This document shows positions 10,001 to 14,329 of a stretch of 14,329 bases of DNA, one piece after another. Position 1 is the first letter of the stretch, and each line of letters starts with the position of its first letter. Both the position numbers and the translations under genes were made by a program. The stretch comes from PVC group bacterium (ex Bugula neritina AB1) (lineage in GTDB: Bacteria > GCA-001730085), in NCBI GenBank assembly GCA_001730085.1, contig MDLB01000063.1:1-14329 (forward strand). The letters run 5' to 3'. The notes below the pieces were generated by a model that worked only from the letters and a program-made list of their open reading frames with translations, did no database searches and had not been told where the DNA came from.

Positions 10001-10594
10001 CGACTCATTATTTTCCGCAATCTCAACAAAAACCTTATCCCCTTTATCAAAAGCAGGTGCAAGAATCTCAGGTTCAACCTCTTCGGGAGCAAGATCTATA
10101 TCTTCGGAAGAATCTTTATCATCTTGAAAATTTTCAGCTTGGGGGCTATTGGGATTGTTGAGTTGAGGATCATCATTGTTTTCAGTTTGTTGATTTGAGG
10201 AGGCTTCACTCTCAACCTCTGGCGTTTCCGGAGAAACATGCGGATCTTGATTTTCAACTATATCATCATCACCTGCAGAAGGAACCGGATCTTCCGGAAT
10301 CACTTCTTGAGCAACATCCTCAGGTGAGTTGCTTTCCAGTGTGATAGAAAAATCTAATGTCTTTAGGAATCCATCTTTATCAATAGAAGTGACAGAAATA
10401 GCATAAGCATTTGGCTCAAACTCTTCTATTAAAGAAGAAAAGGCTAGTTGCCCCTCATCACTTATCACAAATTTATCTTTATCTATCCCGGTAAGGATAT
10501 AAAAATTCTCTTCACCTCCCTCGAATTCATAAAGAAAACCATTGCTAACTTCCTCTTCGAGTACAGCTATTTCTATAACATTATTTTGACTCAT
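1..10594 (-). CDS. Giant cadherin-repeat surface protein (probable adhesin), C-terminus beyond window
   Basis: The frame is open from the ATG at 10594 to the window edge, giving 3,531 visible codons (roughly 390 kDa) with no stop. The start is supported by GGGGGAG five bases upstream. Residues ~1-90 are a degenerate cadherin-like domain. Residues ~91-178 are an acidic linker. Residues ~179-795 are six tandem cadherin-like repeats. From ~796 on there is a composite A-B-C-D super-repeat of about 478 aa. The cadherin modules show a PEN near the start, YDAQA, DQGI.YSL, PDFE/PDYE, an IVA.D strand and a closing NVDE.PIF; these acidic positions match the calcium-binding sites of the cadherin family. 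I see no N-terminal signal peptide or membrane segment, and cysteines are very few. Large bacterial proteins of this design are typically secreted in one step (often type I, with a C-terminal signal) and mediate adhesion or aggregation. That role is inferred, because the C-terminus and any transporter genes are not visible. Confidence 0.9.
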   Translation of the reverse strand, partial: MSQNNVIEIAVLEEEVSNGFLYEFEGGEENFYILTGIDKDKFVISDEGQLAFSSLIEEFEPNAYAISVTSIDKDGFLKTLDFSITLESNSPEDVAQEVIPEDPVPSAGDDDIVENQDPHVSPETPEVESEASSNQQTENNDDPQLNNPNSPQAENFQDDKDSSEDIDLAPEEVEPEILAPAFDKGDKVFVEIAENNESGIVIHDAQALHPERVEADQGVLYTLKSLEDTDLEFFSIESDGLVRFNKSANYESQSKYTFKVIAKNEDNLEESVQTVELNITNTEEPPLFLEDDSNGLAFPENVSLQTLIYDAEAFNEGQEVDQGIVYSLKEDEAQEFFTINEKGEVFFKELPDFEKQQTHILTIVATNSNNEQSEKTIIIEIENVDESPIFLEETFPVLTFPENMSLQTIIYDAQAVDDGKNIDQDISYSLEEDGDQDFFRINDKGEVFFNKTPDFEEKQSYSFRIVATDENNNQSSKSIQVELEDLDESPIFLEETSSSLILPENIPAQMDIYNAQAVDDGKNIDQDITYSLEEDGDQDFFTINSKGEVFFNKTPDFEEKQSYSFTIVATDENNNQSKKTVQVELEDLDESPIFVEETSTSLIFPENIATETLIYDAQAIDEGKGVDKDIVYSLEEDGSHDFFTINDQGQVFFKRFPNFEEQQSHSLTVVATDENNNQSKKTIFIEIQDVDEKPVFLNEIFPDLMFPENTSTETLLYDFNVSDEEKEVDEGIRYSIEGVDAQDWLRVNEKGEVFFKKRPDFEEIQEYDLKVIATDENNNFSEKTLKIYIKNFDEVDFHEHISGVQMTGLIKVNASQISTGAFLAWAVEAPSLEEVRGIKILFSGENFDRFNDEIIVDVDDVIRLNEDHVYQSDFSGLKYIYSAQDSLLEIQDIGGDVFSGRRVKSIIEMVRLRNVQPNLQDGVRKIELSYVFDDGHEGESSVLHLDVCASSLEVVSITDTEADEITSENVSYIVKFNRPIRDSLNSTDLTLVNDNYGRVDISDWEIGEPKLLTDGVSWEVPVAPSQENIDLSTISVRLKVLPQKVEDQYGNPNEGYTQGVSTQAFEISPPFFTSHQESVFVEENSPIGLEIYDAEAKDYDLAVPDKNIEYFFRDETSYFTIDENGVVRLNFVPDHEIEEHRLQELYIVAKDRRGLEAEELLVFQTVNQYEPPHYINGDSVQISIPENINVETVVYDTQAISEGGLPDQNLNYFVEGTDSSEFFINEITGELTFQESPDYEVKNIYDDLVVVVKDLNGNEVRQNLTIDIEDLGEVDLEASKDGLQMDISKEVNATSIREGTLLGVDLSFPVEENIKEIKMIWGGEGLDLLNDKIICDGEISLDKDFQSTNVFSGLTSIYISSEKTLTFKKENAEPFSSLQAKTLLERLRLQNGAEIVQNAERTVRMSYINEESIESEVSVVTINIYAEPPQINTIIDNISDETIGFDQVTYQVEFSSNIGSSLQVQDIGFVDANGDILDETIFQVENVSTQDGQAWDIGVRFVGEVDTSALRLRVPAGCIEDLYGNQNQELIQEVSTQSVDTTAPTFLSGDRFYILENTSIDQVLYDAQARDDQFSNDDEGISYALDFSAGDDAKSFSLDEETGELRFQSVPDYESQKLYQLTIVAEDKEQGFLSTINVEAVILNEDEPPTFQKGDAFSLTVPEMIKSDTVIYDSEASYEGLDETKGSFQYMLEDTEFSEDFILDAFTGELRFKISPDFDVNAFYQLSIIAQDFKGRQSFQTLDIQVKDLEEVDLSNEEGLQRESFVIANAEQIKNGHAFVDNVGDFLSGDIQKVQVSLDGIDINNDKVLIGEEEFSLDTSYEEDEVLISENLTITYSYDAIENVTLLEKISGDFFSPGEVQDLIASFKLKNIEEGYKDGERLARFSYINGEGEEGKVSSATLKVCASAPLIESISDDTADIVINGAVNYIVTFDESMKEFFDVNKVNLLYDSGEVIDQSFWSLSSLEALDESTWTFEIKFVDEAFDTAGIKVHIQEGAIQDIYGNFNASFSQDEPSQYFDVTAPFFILGNAVEVDFLENSSLDALVYDVQAKDDQGLEPDLNITYSLQETLDFEHMTMDQNGQLKFKESPDREKKSEYQVNIIAKDDQGMESLQSVTVKILDEDEAPLVVGEEIPIAEIPENAESDTFIYDFDALDDGKGIDQGIIYEIKKEAMDEVEKDLFSIERDTGKVFLQGRLDFEGKSEYSLPIIAKDHAGNETDLFLNVKVSNYDEVDLNEGEIGWQSVSSVSANAEEIFKGVNFGLNIQTPESRNIHLIKISLSGEGLTVDSDILRMEQDISLHEDGSFLGKWSKFLYQYDFLSKTLSISKEADEPFSSLEIKDLLDEMSLINQSETVRDGERLLEIRYVDQNGEGDPSFASVEVYAEPFIVDFVQNDTSDLVLGETALYTIGFSRPIDLDLRQDAINVVDLNGNILDKSLWDIGSFLTDDGKTWQLSLTPPSDIFDTSTVRLEIPKGAVQDIYGNPNEGFIQQDVIQNFDTTAPTFDKGECVQVDLIENTDVNVIIHDVQAKDDQDSLFDEKVTYSLRETEDSSAMTLDEKGALKFKESVDYEKKTSYEVKVVATEDQGFESVQNIVVNILDEDEAPIFEDKGLKTFVIAEDVNRGTLIYDAQAQDEGKDLDEGLSYFLEGGEDVFSIIPENGQLIVSGHVNFEEKNSYDLTVVAIDAGGQSTRQSVKVEVKNLEEVDLNQDEQGLQQEAVCVANTEAMFLGVKLFPDIAEFSQDKVQKIKVVAGGEGLRDSEDVIVMDLEIDFLMNTILYEFKMSFDEDVFLDDLTIAGVSNVKFSYEAQTKTFEIEQSEGIGFSAQEAQVILSSLELRNETYLVEDGQRELKVSYIDENGDEGESSLSIIDVYASKLKVISIEDDTDAPISAEGVEFLITFDRETGSLLTSDMIVIIDENQNLVDRSKWTIEEPFSEDQIHWKFKLSPIDSEVDFTRVKINIPEGVIEDIHGNKNDAFLQEVASQAFDATAPLFENSTNFTVELFENTDVDQVVHNAEAKTDERSNADENIFYRIQEGLDAKLFNIDIEGNLRLLETADRETKSQYQVNIIAQDTQGLESFQNLFVNVLDEDEVPIFQSESDLLINVFENTSSGYLLYDVQSQDEGKAFDEDVFYSLEGDFEALEMFEIDEFSGMVLLKSRPDYESRQAYELNILAKDVNDNVSDKKMTVEITNVEEVYIDASQEGIQSTHFVVANRGDIFEGFNFGFNISSPQSENIEKVKIVLEDGFDLENDKIRLEEPVDLNVNHRSIGQWSSYVYEYDAQTRILLVSKLDDTAFLPLQVKKILEGVEIFNTSENIINGQRTIKVSYIDNGAEGESASVSIEVQANAPKLISVIDDVPENVTAGSVHYTLTFDREVEPGFSIDSIEILDNEENVLNKESWLIENFQTLDNITYTFSLMAVDEKVDTTQIKLKVLEGTIQDKYGNKNEEWIQETSSQTFDTTAPVFTDGESVAVDLLENTDVAEVVYDAQAKDDEGGQPDEGLIYTLNGDDAGEFILDPQSGELRLNVM
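1008..2479 (-). repeat. Composite super-repeat unit 5, with enlarged A module
   Basis: Residues ~2706-3196. Module A (~2479-1975) is about 15 residues longer than its siblings. The extra stretch lies around EIDFLMNTILYEFKMSFDED, between the GGEGL strand and the FSYEAQ strand. Module B (~1974-1620) ends EDIHGNKND and FDATAPLF. Cadherin repeats are at ~1619-1315 and ~1314-1008. The unit closes with TNVEEVYID, where the usual EVDL is altered to EVYI. Confidence 0.72.
2480..3899 (-). repeat. Composite super-repeat unit 4
   Basis: Residues ~2233-2705. Module A is at ~3899-3443 (ISLSGEGLTVDSD; GERLLEIRYVDQNGEGD; EVYAEPF). Module B is at ~3442-3090 (AVQDIYGNPNEG, FDTTAPTF). Cadherin repeats are at ~3089-2785 (IIHDVQAKDDQ) and ~2784-2480 (LIYDAQAQDEG), closing with KNLEEVDL. 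Units 4 and 5 share many cadherin-C residues, such as DEDE.PIF at the C/D junction. Confidence 0.75.
3900..5344 (-). repeat. Composite super-repeat unit 3
   Basis: Residues ~1751-2232. Module A is at ~5344-4875 (ending GERLARFSYINGEGEEGK, then KVCASAP). Module B is at ~4874-4525 (AIQDIYGNFN, then FDVTAPFF). Cadherin repeats are at ~4524-4215 (VYDVQA, PDRE, DDQGMES) and ~4214-3900 (IYDFDA, LDFE, DHAGNET), closing with NYDEVDL. The second cadherin has slightly more residues between YEI and F.I than the N-terminal repeats do. Confidence 0.75.
5345..6779 (-). repeat. Composite super-repeat unit 2
   Basis: Residues ~1273-1750. Module A is at ~6779-6318 (GLQMDISKEVNA start; MSYINEE near its end; INIYAEPP boundary). 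Module B is at ~6317-5965 and holds IEDLYGNQNQE and VDTTAPTF, the typical end of a bacterial Ig-like repeat. Two cadherin-like repeats are at ~5964-5655 and ~5654-5345. They have the IYDSEA and PDFD/PDYE motifs, and the unit closes with KDLEEVDL. Confidence 0.75.
6780..8210 (-). repeat. Composite super-repeat unit 1 (A-B-cadherin-cadherin)
   Basis: Residues ~796-1272. Module A is at ~8210-7745 and begins NFDEVDF. It contains ILFSGENFDRFND and ends GVRKIELSY...DDGHEGESS...DVCAS. The Ig-like module B is at ~7744-7390, with DQYGNPNEG and the closing TQAF. Its usual TAP is replaced here by SPPFF. Two cadherin-like repeats follow (~7389-7090 and ~7089-6780); the second closes with EDLGEVDL, which opens the next unit. 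The first cadherin in this unit has an atypical HRLQELYIVAKDRRG strand. Confidence 0.75.
8211..10059 (-). repeat. Six tandem cadherin-like repeats, ~306-bp period
   Basis: Module boundaries fall near 9740, 9432, 9128, 8822 and 8516, and the array ends near 8211, giving about 102 aa per repeat. Each repeat runs PIFLEE.....FPEN....IYDAQA...G...DQ.I.YSLEED...FF.IN..GEVFF...PDFE...S..+.IVATDENNNQS....+.+E+.+VDE. The same DNA word (ttgattatta) starts at 8561, 8867 and 9173, exactly 306 bp apart. The copies spanning about 8820-9430 are near-identical at DNA level, so this part of the array duplicated recently. The first repeat (10059-9740) and the last (8516-8211) are more diverged. The conserved acidic residues fit calcium-dependent rigidification between domains. 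Confidence 0.85.
10060..10324 (-). other. Acidic Pro/Glu/Asp/Asn-rich linker in the giant protein
   Basis: Residues ~91-178 have low complexity, with many E, D, P, N, Q and S, almost no aromatics and no recognisable fold. Examples are EVIPEDPVPSAGDDD and NNDDPQLNNPNSP. It separates the N-terminal domain from the cadherin array and ends just before FDKGDKVFVEIAEN, where the first cadherin repeat starts. It is probably a disordered, extended spacer. Confidence 0.75.
10325..10594 (-). other. N-terminal degenerate cadherin-like domain of the giant protein
   Basis: Residues ~1-90 begin MSQNNVIEIAVLEE and contain a FVISDEGQLAF strand followed by YAISVTSIDKDG and a final beta-like strand. This is the strand order of a cadherin repeat (F.I...G.L.F ... 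Y.+.V...D.DG), but without the PEN and PDFE motifs. There is no hydrophobic signal peptide core. It could be an N-terminal retention or capping domain, as in some type I-secreted adhesins. That is only a suggestion from its position. Confidence 0.5.
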
Positions 10595-10599
10595 TAGAT

Positions 10600-10606
10600 C
10601 TCCCCC
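10600..10606 (-). promoter_or_regulatory. Ribosome binding site of the giant gene
   Basis: Read on the minus strand this is GGGGGAG, then five bases (atcta) and the ATG at 10594. It is the best Shine-Dalgarno match near the start and fixes this ATG as the initiator. No convincing -35/-10 pair was found further upstream. Confidence 0.75.
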
Positions 10607-11660
10607 AAATAGATTTTTTATCAGTCAAATAAATCATTTTTTTGATTCAAGTTTTACCCTTTAAGTCTCTAAGTCCAAGGTGATAGAGCTATCCTCCATA
10701 AAAATGTTTTTTGATACCACTTTTTATTGAATAAAATTGAGACTATCGAAACTACATCATAGACTTCATTAGAGAGCTTTGCAGAAAGATTTGTTATTTA
10801 TAAAAACTCACACGTCATCACGAATGTGACATTTTCACCCAAAACAAAATGATTGCCCAGTCACTCCTCATAAAAACCCTACGGAGTATTTTGAATAAAC
10901 CTCTAACCATATTAAAAAACAATAAAAATCTTAAAATGACAATTAAAAGAATTAAAAATATTTTTTTTAATATAAAGAATTTTTGAAAAACTTTATCCCA
11001 CACACACAAAAATAAAAAATATTTTCATCTATATTCTAAGAACTTGTCAAGAGGTTTCTTTAAAAAAATGAATCTTAAAAAAAAGTCCCAATAATATAAA
11101 GGCACTACTAAATACTTCATAAACTTTTTTGGAATTCTTTTAAAAGATTTTGCTCTTGTGAAACTCTTAAAAATCCCTTGTAACTTAAAATTATTGCAAC
11201 CTATCTCTTGTGCTTTATCTTTAATAATTTTTACACCGATTTTTCTCTTCTAAAAAGTTTCATAGCCTTCTATAGATATGAGATTTTTTTAAAAATGACA
11301 AAATTAAAAAAAATGAGAAGAAATCTTATATAAAAAAAATATTAAAATATATATTTAAGGTAGACATTAATCCAACTATTAACGTCTAAAATCACTCCAT
11401 TTCTCTAACTTGTAAAACAGCTCCTAAAGTATTTTGGAAAAACTTTATACGATACTTAGAAAAAATATCAACGTTTAAACCTTAAGATTTTTACAAAATG
11501 TCGCATATACTTTCTTAAAATAAATTTTACAACCGTCTCCTATGAAAGAGATTTTTTTGTATGGCCTTTTATGTTAGGATAAAGGAGAGAAAAAGGGATA
11601 TTTCATAACAGTTCTTGTTGTAACTATTCCACAAAATTCTCACAGTTATATATATATCAA

Positions 11661-11666
11661 AAGGAG
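11661..11666 (+). promoter_or_regulatory. Ribosome binding site fixing a TTG start
   Basis: AAGGAG lies eight bases before the TTG at 11675. No in-frame ATG fits the family N-terminus, and the first Fe-S cysteine follows at codon 10. The strong Shine-Dalgarno therefore supports TTG as the true initiator. Confidence 0.8.
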
Positions 11667-11674
11667 TTAATTTT

Positions 11675-12718
11675 TTGTTATCGCTAAATACTACACCTCT
11701 GTGTGATTTTTTTGGGACATGTGGGGGATGTTCGCATCAAAATCTTTCTTATTCCGAACAGTTAACTCTAAAAAAAAAGCACCTCCTAAGCCTTTTTGAT
11801 GAGCTATATCCGATCGACCCAAGTCTGATTCAAGATGTTTTACCCTCGCCAACACCTTATCATTTTAGACATCGGATAGACTTAACCATCCGAAAATTAA
11901 AAAACAATGACTTTGTTATGGGATATACACCAAAAGGAGAAAAACGGATCCTTGAAATAGAATCTTGCCCTATTGCTCGCAAAGAAATTTCCGACTTCAT
12001 CCCACAGTTGAAAAAAGAAGCAATGGCTATGTGGCCACCAAAATATAAACGTGCCAATTTAACTGTCCGCAGCGATGACACCTTAAAAGTTCGATGGGGC
12101 GGGATTGGCAAAGGCTCTCTTAAAATGAAACCTCATGAATATATGTATACCTCTATACAGGGACGAAAAATTCATTACGCGATGGAAACTTTTTTCCAAG
12201 CAAACCTACATATACTCCCAGATGTTATAACCTTCCTAACTAATCTCTTGGAAACTTTTCCCAGACATACACTTTTAGACCTTTATTCTGGTGTCGGCTT
12301 ATTTGGTATATCTTTGGAAAAACTATTTAAAAAAGTCATCCTCATAGAAGATAATAAGGCTTCGCATGAGCTCGCTAATTTTAACATCGAATATAATAAT
12401 TTGAAACACGTCAAAGCTTTCAATAGCTCCGTCGAAAATGCTCTTCCAGAAATCCTTTCTCTTGTTAAAGAAGACTTTGTGATCGGCATGATCGACCCAC
12501 CTCGCAAAGGATTAAGTTCCACTGTACGAGATGTCTTAAAAACGAACGCGAATAAACTAAAAACTCTTCTTTACATCTCTTGCAACCCAGAAACTTTGGT
12601 TCGCGACCTCAAAGATCTTTGCTCCGAATCTTGGTCAATCAACAAGGTTTACCCCATGGATTTTTTCCCTCAAACAAGCCATTTAGAAACATGTGTTCTT
12701 CTGGAGTCTCAAATATGA
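11675..12718 (+). CDS. rlmD: RumA/RlmD-like 23S rRNA (uracil-C5)-methyltransferase (TrmA family)
   Basis: This 347-aa SAM-dependent enzyme is predicted to make 5-methyluridine in 23S rRNA. Four cysteines at 10, 16, 19 and 98 (C-x5-C-x2-C-x78-C) match the [4Fe-4S] ligands of RumA. FFQAN (173-177) and DLYSGVGLFG (202-211) belong to the SAM-binding methyltransferase core. DPPRKG (274-279), the nucleophile Cys303 in YISCNPETLVRDL, and the base Glu338 in SHLETC are the family's catalytic signatures. The N-terminal TRAM domain of E. coli RlmD is absent, so the protein starts directly at the Fe-S cysteines, as in the shorter RlmC. The family is certain, but the exact target base (U1939 or U747) is not. 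Translation starts at TTG behind AAGGAG. The stop overlaps the trmB start, which indicates an operon. Confidence 0.92.
   Translation: MLSLNTTPLCDFFGTCGGCSHQNLSYSEQLTLKKKHLLSLFDELYPIDPSLIQDVLPSPTPYHFRHRIDLTIRKLKNNDFVMGYTPKGEKRILEIESCPIARKEISDFIPQLKKEAMAMWPPKYKRANLTVRSDDTLKVRWGGIGKGSLKMKPHEYMYTSIQGRKIHYAMETFFQANLHILPDVITFLTNLLETFPRHTLLDLYSGVGLFGISLEKLFKKVILIEDNKASHELANFNIEYNNLKHVKAFNSSVENALPEILSLVKEDFVIGMIDPPRKGLSSTVRDVLKTNANKLKTLLYISCNPETLVRDLKDLCSESWSINKVYPMDFFPQTSHLETCVLLESQI
12703..12706 (+). promoter_or_regulatory. Ribosome binding site of trmB inside the upstream gene
   Basis: GGAG sits eight bases before the ATG at 12715, within the last codons of the methyltransferase gene. Together with the ATGA stop/start overlap it selects this ATG over the in-frame upstream TTG at 12580, and it suggests translational coupling. 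Confidence 0.7.
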
Positions 12719-13311
12719 TTATCACACCGGATCAAAAGAAACTACTTATCTCTCCCGAGACAAAAGCTATAAAAAGCTGGATACAAAATGCGCCTCTTGA
12801 GTTAGAAATTGGTTGCGGTAAAGGTCGTTTTATACTAAACAAAGCTAAAGCCTCACCTGAAACATATCATATAGGCTTAGATTGGTCTTGGAAGTGGATG
12901 AGGATGGGACTAGACAAGTGTCTATCCAAAGATGTTCAAAATATTCGCTTTCACCGAGGAGAAGCTTTTGAGTTTTTGGAAAAAACATTATGGGAAAAAT
13001 CTTTACTGGCATGTCACGCTTACTTTTCTGATCCTTGGCCAAAAAAGAAACATCATAAAAGACGCCTGATAACTCCTGCTTTTATTGACATGGCTTACTC
13101 TCGACTATCTACTGGAGGGAAACTGATGTTAAGTACAGATTTTCTAACATATTATACCTCTATCCAAAATGCTATATACACCGCTAAAGCCTCTTGGTCT
13201 TCTATTCTTCAAACCAACAGCAGACAGTCTTTTCTTGAGTGTAAAACAAACTATGAGATCAAATATGAGAAGGAGTCTCGACTTTTATCTTTTATAACTC
13301 TCACTAAATAA
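12715..13311 (+). CDS. trmB: tRNA (guanine-N7)-methyltransferase TrmB
   Basis: This 198-aa SAM-dependent enzyme forms m7G, classically at position 46 in the tRNA variable loop. LELEIGCGKGRF (28-39) is the SAM-binding glycine loop. HIGLDWSWKWM follows as the second strand of the Rossmann-like fold. YFSDPWPKKKHHKRR (103-117) is the diagnostic TrmB motif, and TNYEIKYEKESR (178-189) is the C-terminal T.YE substrate motif. It is shorter than typical TrmB (about 210-240 aa), mainly because the N-terminal extension is missing. The frame is open upstream to a TTG at 12580, but that part overlaps the previous gene in another frame and does not look like TrmB. The ATG at 12715 overlaps the upstream stop by ATGA and has GGAG at good spacing. 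Confidence 0.93.
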   Translation: MIITPDQKKLLISPETKAIKSWIQNAPLELEIGCGKGRFILNKAKASPETYHIGLDWSWKWMRMGLDKCLSKDVQNIRFHRGEAFEFLEKTLWEKSLLACHAYFSDPWPKKKHHKRRLITPAFIDMAYSRLSTGGKLMLSTDFLTYYTSIQNAIYTAKASWSSILQTNSRQSFLECKTNYEIKYEKESRLLSFITLTK

Positions 13312-13874
13312 AAAGAAGTTTTTAAAAAGGAAATAAGCAGGCATACTTTCTTTGGAATTTTAAGTTTTTTTACTCTTATGGGTCTTATGAATCTACGTGA
13401 CTATCTCAAAGTAAAACTTGAAAAAATAAGATGACTTGGTTTTTTATAGATACTGCTTTTTTTCTTTGTATCGTGTTTTATTTTATTTATTTTTTCAATT
13501 CTTTAATCTTTATTCTTAGTTTTTTTATTAGAAAATAAAGTTTTAAATATTTTCTTTTTGGATGTCGAAATTCATCCCGAATAATTAATGCACAAAAACC
13601 GCTTAGACTATTAAAACTATGAAATTGTTGAAAAACATCCCCTAGTCTTTATAGCTGCTTTTTCACGAGCAACAAAATTTTTAAAAAAAATAATAAGAAG
13701 TCTTATGTATTATTGAAACCTCTGAAAAATAGATAGAAGGGATGTAAAAAAGGAAAAAAATCAAAAGAAACTGAATGGAAGTCTAAAATATTGATATAAA
13801 ATGAAATAGTAACGAAAAAAGGATTAGTTGATGGCTTGTATTTTAATATAATTGTTGGCATTAAAATTACTTTA
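13312..13874. other. AT-rich intergenic region between trmB and the transposase
   Basis: About 560 bp lies between convergent genes. It consists mostly of A/T runs, and I found no gene, tRNA or clear intrinsic terminator in it. The only stem near the trmB stop is AAAAA/TTTTT around 13311-13325, too weak to call. One outer end of the IS element should lie here, within roughly the last 100 bases before 13875, but the terminal inverted repeat cannot be recognised without the other end. Confidence 0.55.
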
Positions 13875-14329
13875 TTAAGTTGAAGACATGGAGATCCTTC
13901 TAACCGCTTTGTTAAGATTAAAGCAGATGGATTTTAAAAGACATTCGCCTAAGACTTTCTCAGAAGAAATATAAGAAGCTCTCTTCATATTAAAAATTCT
14001 TTTCAAAATGCCAAAGGATTGTTCAACAATATAGCGTTTTTTGCTAATAAGTCTGTTTCTTTCCTTTTCCCAAAAATGTAAAGATTTGCTTTTGGAAGCT
14101 TTACTCATTAAAGCATTTTTAAGTTTTCTTTTTTGTAAAAGCTTAGTATTATCTTTTGTAGTAAAGCCTTTATCACTATAAACTCTTGTCTTAGGAGCAA
14201 GGCCATCTAGTAAGGGATCTAAGTGATGTCCTTCGTAGGCATTCGCAGGAGTTATATGAAGTTTTTCAATATAACCATTTGCTTCATCAACACGAGAAAA
14301 TAATTTATAACCAAAATAAACTTTCTTCC
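13875..14329 (-). CDS. IS5-type DDE transposase, C-terminal part (N-terminus beyond window)
   Basis: The frame is open from the right edge to a TAA at 13875-13877, giving 150 visible residues. The internal ATG at 14108 is not the start, because the upstream residues continue the same domain. VYFGYKL is near the edge, followed by ITPANAYEGHHLDPLL. RVYSDKGF carries the second catalytic Asp, and ISKKRYIVEQSFGILKR carries the catalytic Glu and the R/K-rich helix of the IS4/IS5 DDE family. FNMKRASYIS and a final CFNLNKA helix complete the domain. The first catalytic Asp would lie upstream, outside the window. No stop or frameshift is seen in the visible part, so the element may be intact. The DDE_Tnp_1 class is clear; the IS subgroup is less so. 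Confidence 0.88.
   Translation of the reverse strand, partial: KKVYFGYKLFSRVDEANGYIEKLHITPANAYEGHHLDPLLDGLAPKTRVYSDKGFTTKDNTKLLQKRKLKNALMSKASKSKSLHFWEKERNRLISKKRYIVEQSFGILKRIFNMKRASYISSEKVLGECLLKSICFNLNKAVRRISMSST
13875..14329 (-). mobile_element. Partial IS5-family insertion sequence
   Basis: The transposase C-terminus defines one side of an insertion sequence that continues past the right edge. The left outer end is somewhere below 13875 and was not resolved, so these bounds cover only the transposase part. The element lies convergent to trmB and does not interrupt a recognisable gene in this window. Confidence 0.7.

Larger units (their letters stand above)
10595..11674. other. AT-rich divergent intergenic region without a supported gene
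   Basis: About 1.1 kb separates the leftward giant gene from the rightward methyltransferase operon, so it must hold the promoters of both. It is markedly richer in A+T than the genes, with many A and T runs. I found no tRNA-like, CRISPR or coding pattern. A 63-codon minus-strand frame at 10818-11009 has no ribosome binding site and a composition explained by AT bias. Small inverted repeats exist (AATCA/TGATT near 10632-10648; CTAAAGTAT/ATACTTAG near 11422-11459), but they are weak. Confidence 0.6.

Noticed and set aside
10818-11009. 63-codon hydrophobic minus-strand frame in the spacer
   Set aside because: No Shine-Dalgarno sequence is visible, and the Leu/Ile/Phe/Lys-rich composition is expected from AT-rich DNA. 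It has no recognisable family.
11542-11577. 11-codon leader-like frame upstream of the methyltransferase
   Set aside because: It has no ribosome binding site and no attenuator-like structure. It is too short to separate from chance.
11860-12522. Minus-strand frames at 11860-12111 and 12283-12522
   Set aside because: They lie fully opposite the well-supported methyltransferase gene and show no family motif.
12580-12714. Longer TrmB starting at TTG 12580
   Set aside because: The extra 45 residues overlap the catalytic end of the upstream gene in another frame and look unlike TrmB. The ATG at 12715 has a GGAG and the ATGA overlap.
11120-13375. Loose similarity between AT-rich stretches near 11120-11165 and 13347-13380
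   Set aside because: It consists of T-run-rich words broken by several mismatches, which is expected by chance at this base composition.
13875-14108. A short independent 77-aa protein starting at the ATG at 14108
   Set aside because: The frame continues upstream to the window edge with conserved transposase sequence, so this ATG is internal.

Overview
The window is AT-rich and bacterial. It looks like accessory DNA beside a small housekeeping operon. The flanking non-coding DNA is even richer in A+T than the genes. The two housekeeping genes are near-universal bacterial types: a TrmA/RumA-family rRNA m5U methyltransferase with an Fe-S cysteine set, and TrmB. They do not fix the lineage. A giant repeat protein without a visible signal peptide suggests a diderm (Gram-negative-type) cell that secretes large adhesins by a one-step route, but this is inference. 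I could not assign a phylum with confidence.

Positions 1-10594 (minus strand) are one uninterrupted reading frame of 3,531 visible codons that runs off the left edge. It begins at an ATG at 10594 behind a GGGGGAG ribosome binding site. It encodes a cadherin-type giant surface protein, probably an adhesin, built on two levels of repetition. From the N-terminus it has: a degenerate cadherin-like domain (residues ~1-90); an acidic Pro/Glu/Asp/Asn-rich linker (~91-178); six cadherin-like repeats in tandem (~179-795), mostly at an exact 306-bp period; and then a composite super-repeat of about 1.44 kb (~478 aa). The super-repeat occurs five times complete plus a sixth time cut by the window edge. 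Each one is ordered A (unassigned ~155-aa beta-type module), B (bacterial Ig-like module ending in a TAP motif), C and D (two cadherin-like repeats).

Positions 10595-11674 are a ~1.1-kb, very AT-rich gap between divergent genes, with no convincing gene.

Positions 11675-13311 (plus strand) hold a two-gene translationally coupled operon. The first gene is a RumA/RlmD-like 23S rRNA (uracil-5)-methyltransferase with a TTG start and a strong AAGGAG. The second is trmB, tRNA (guanine-N7)-methyltransferase, which overlaps the first by ATGA. Both are RNA-modification enzymes.

Positions 13312-13874 are another AT-rich stretch without a supported gene. From 13875 to the right edge (minus strand) lies the C-terminal part of an IS5-type DDE transposase whose N-terminus is outside the window. 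The IS element and the low-GC spacers suggest that the giant adhesin sits at the edge of a plastic region.
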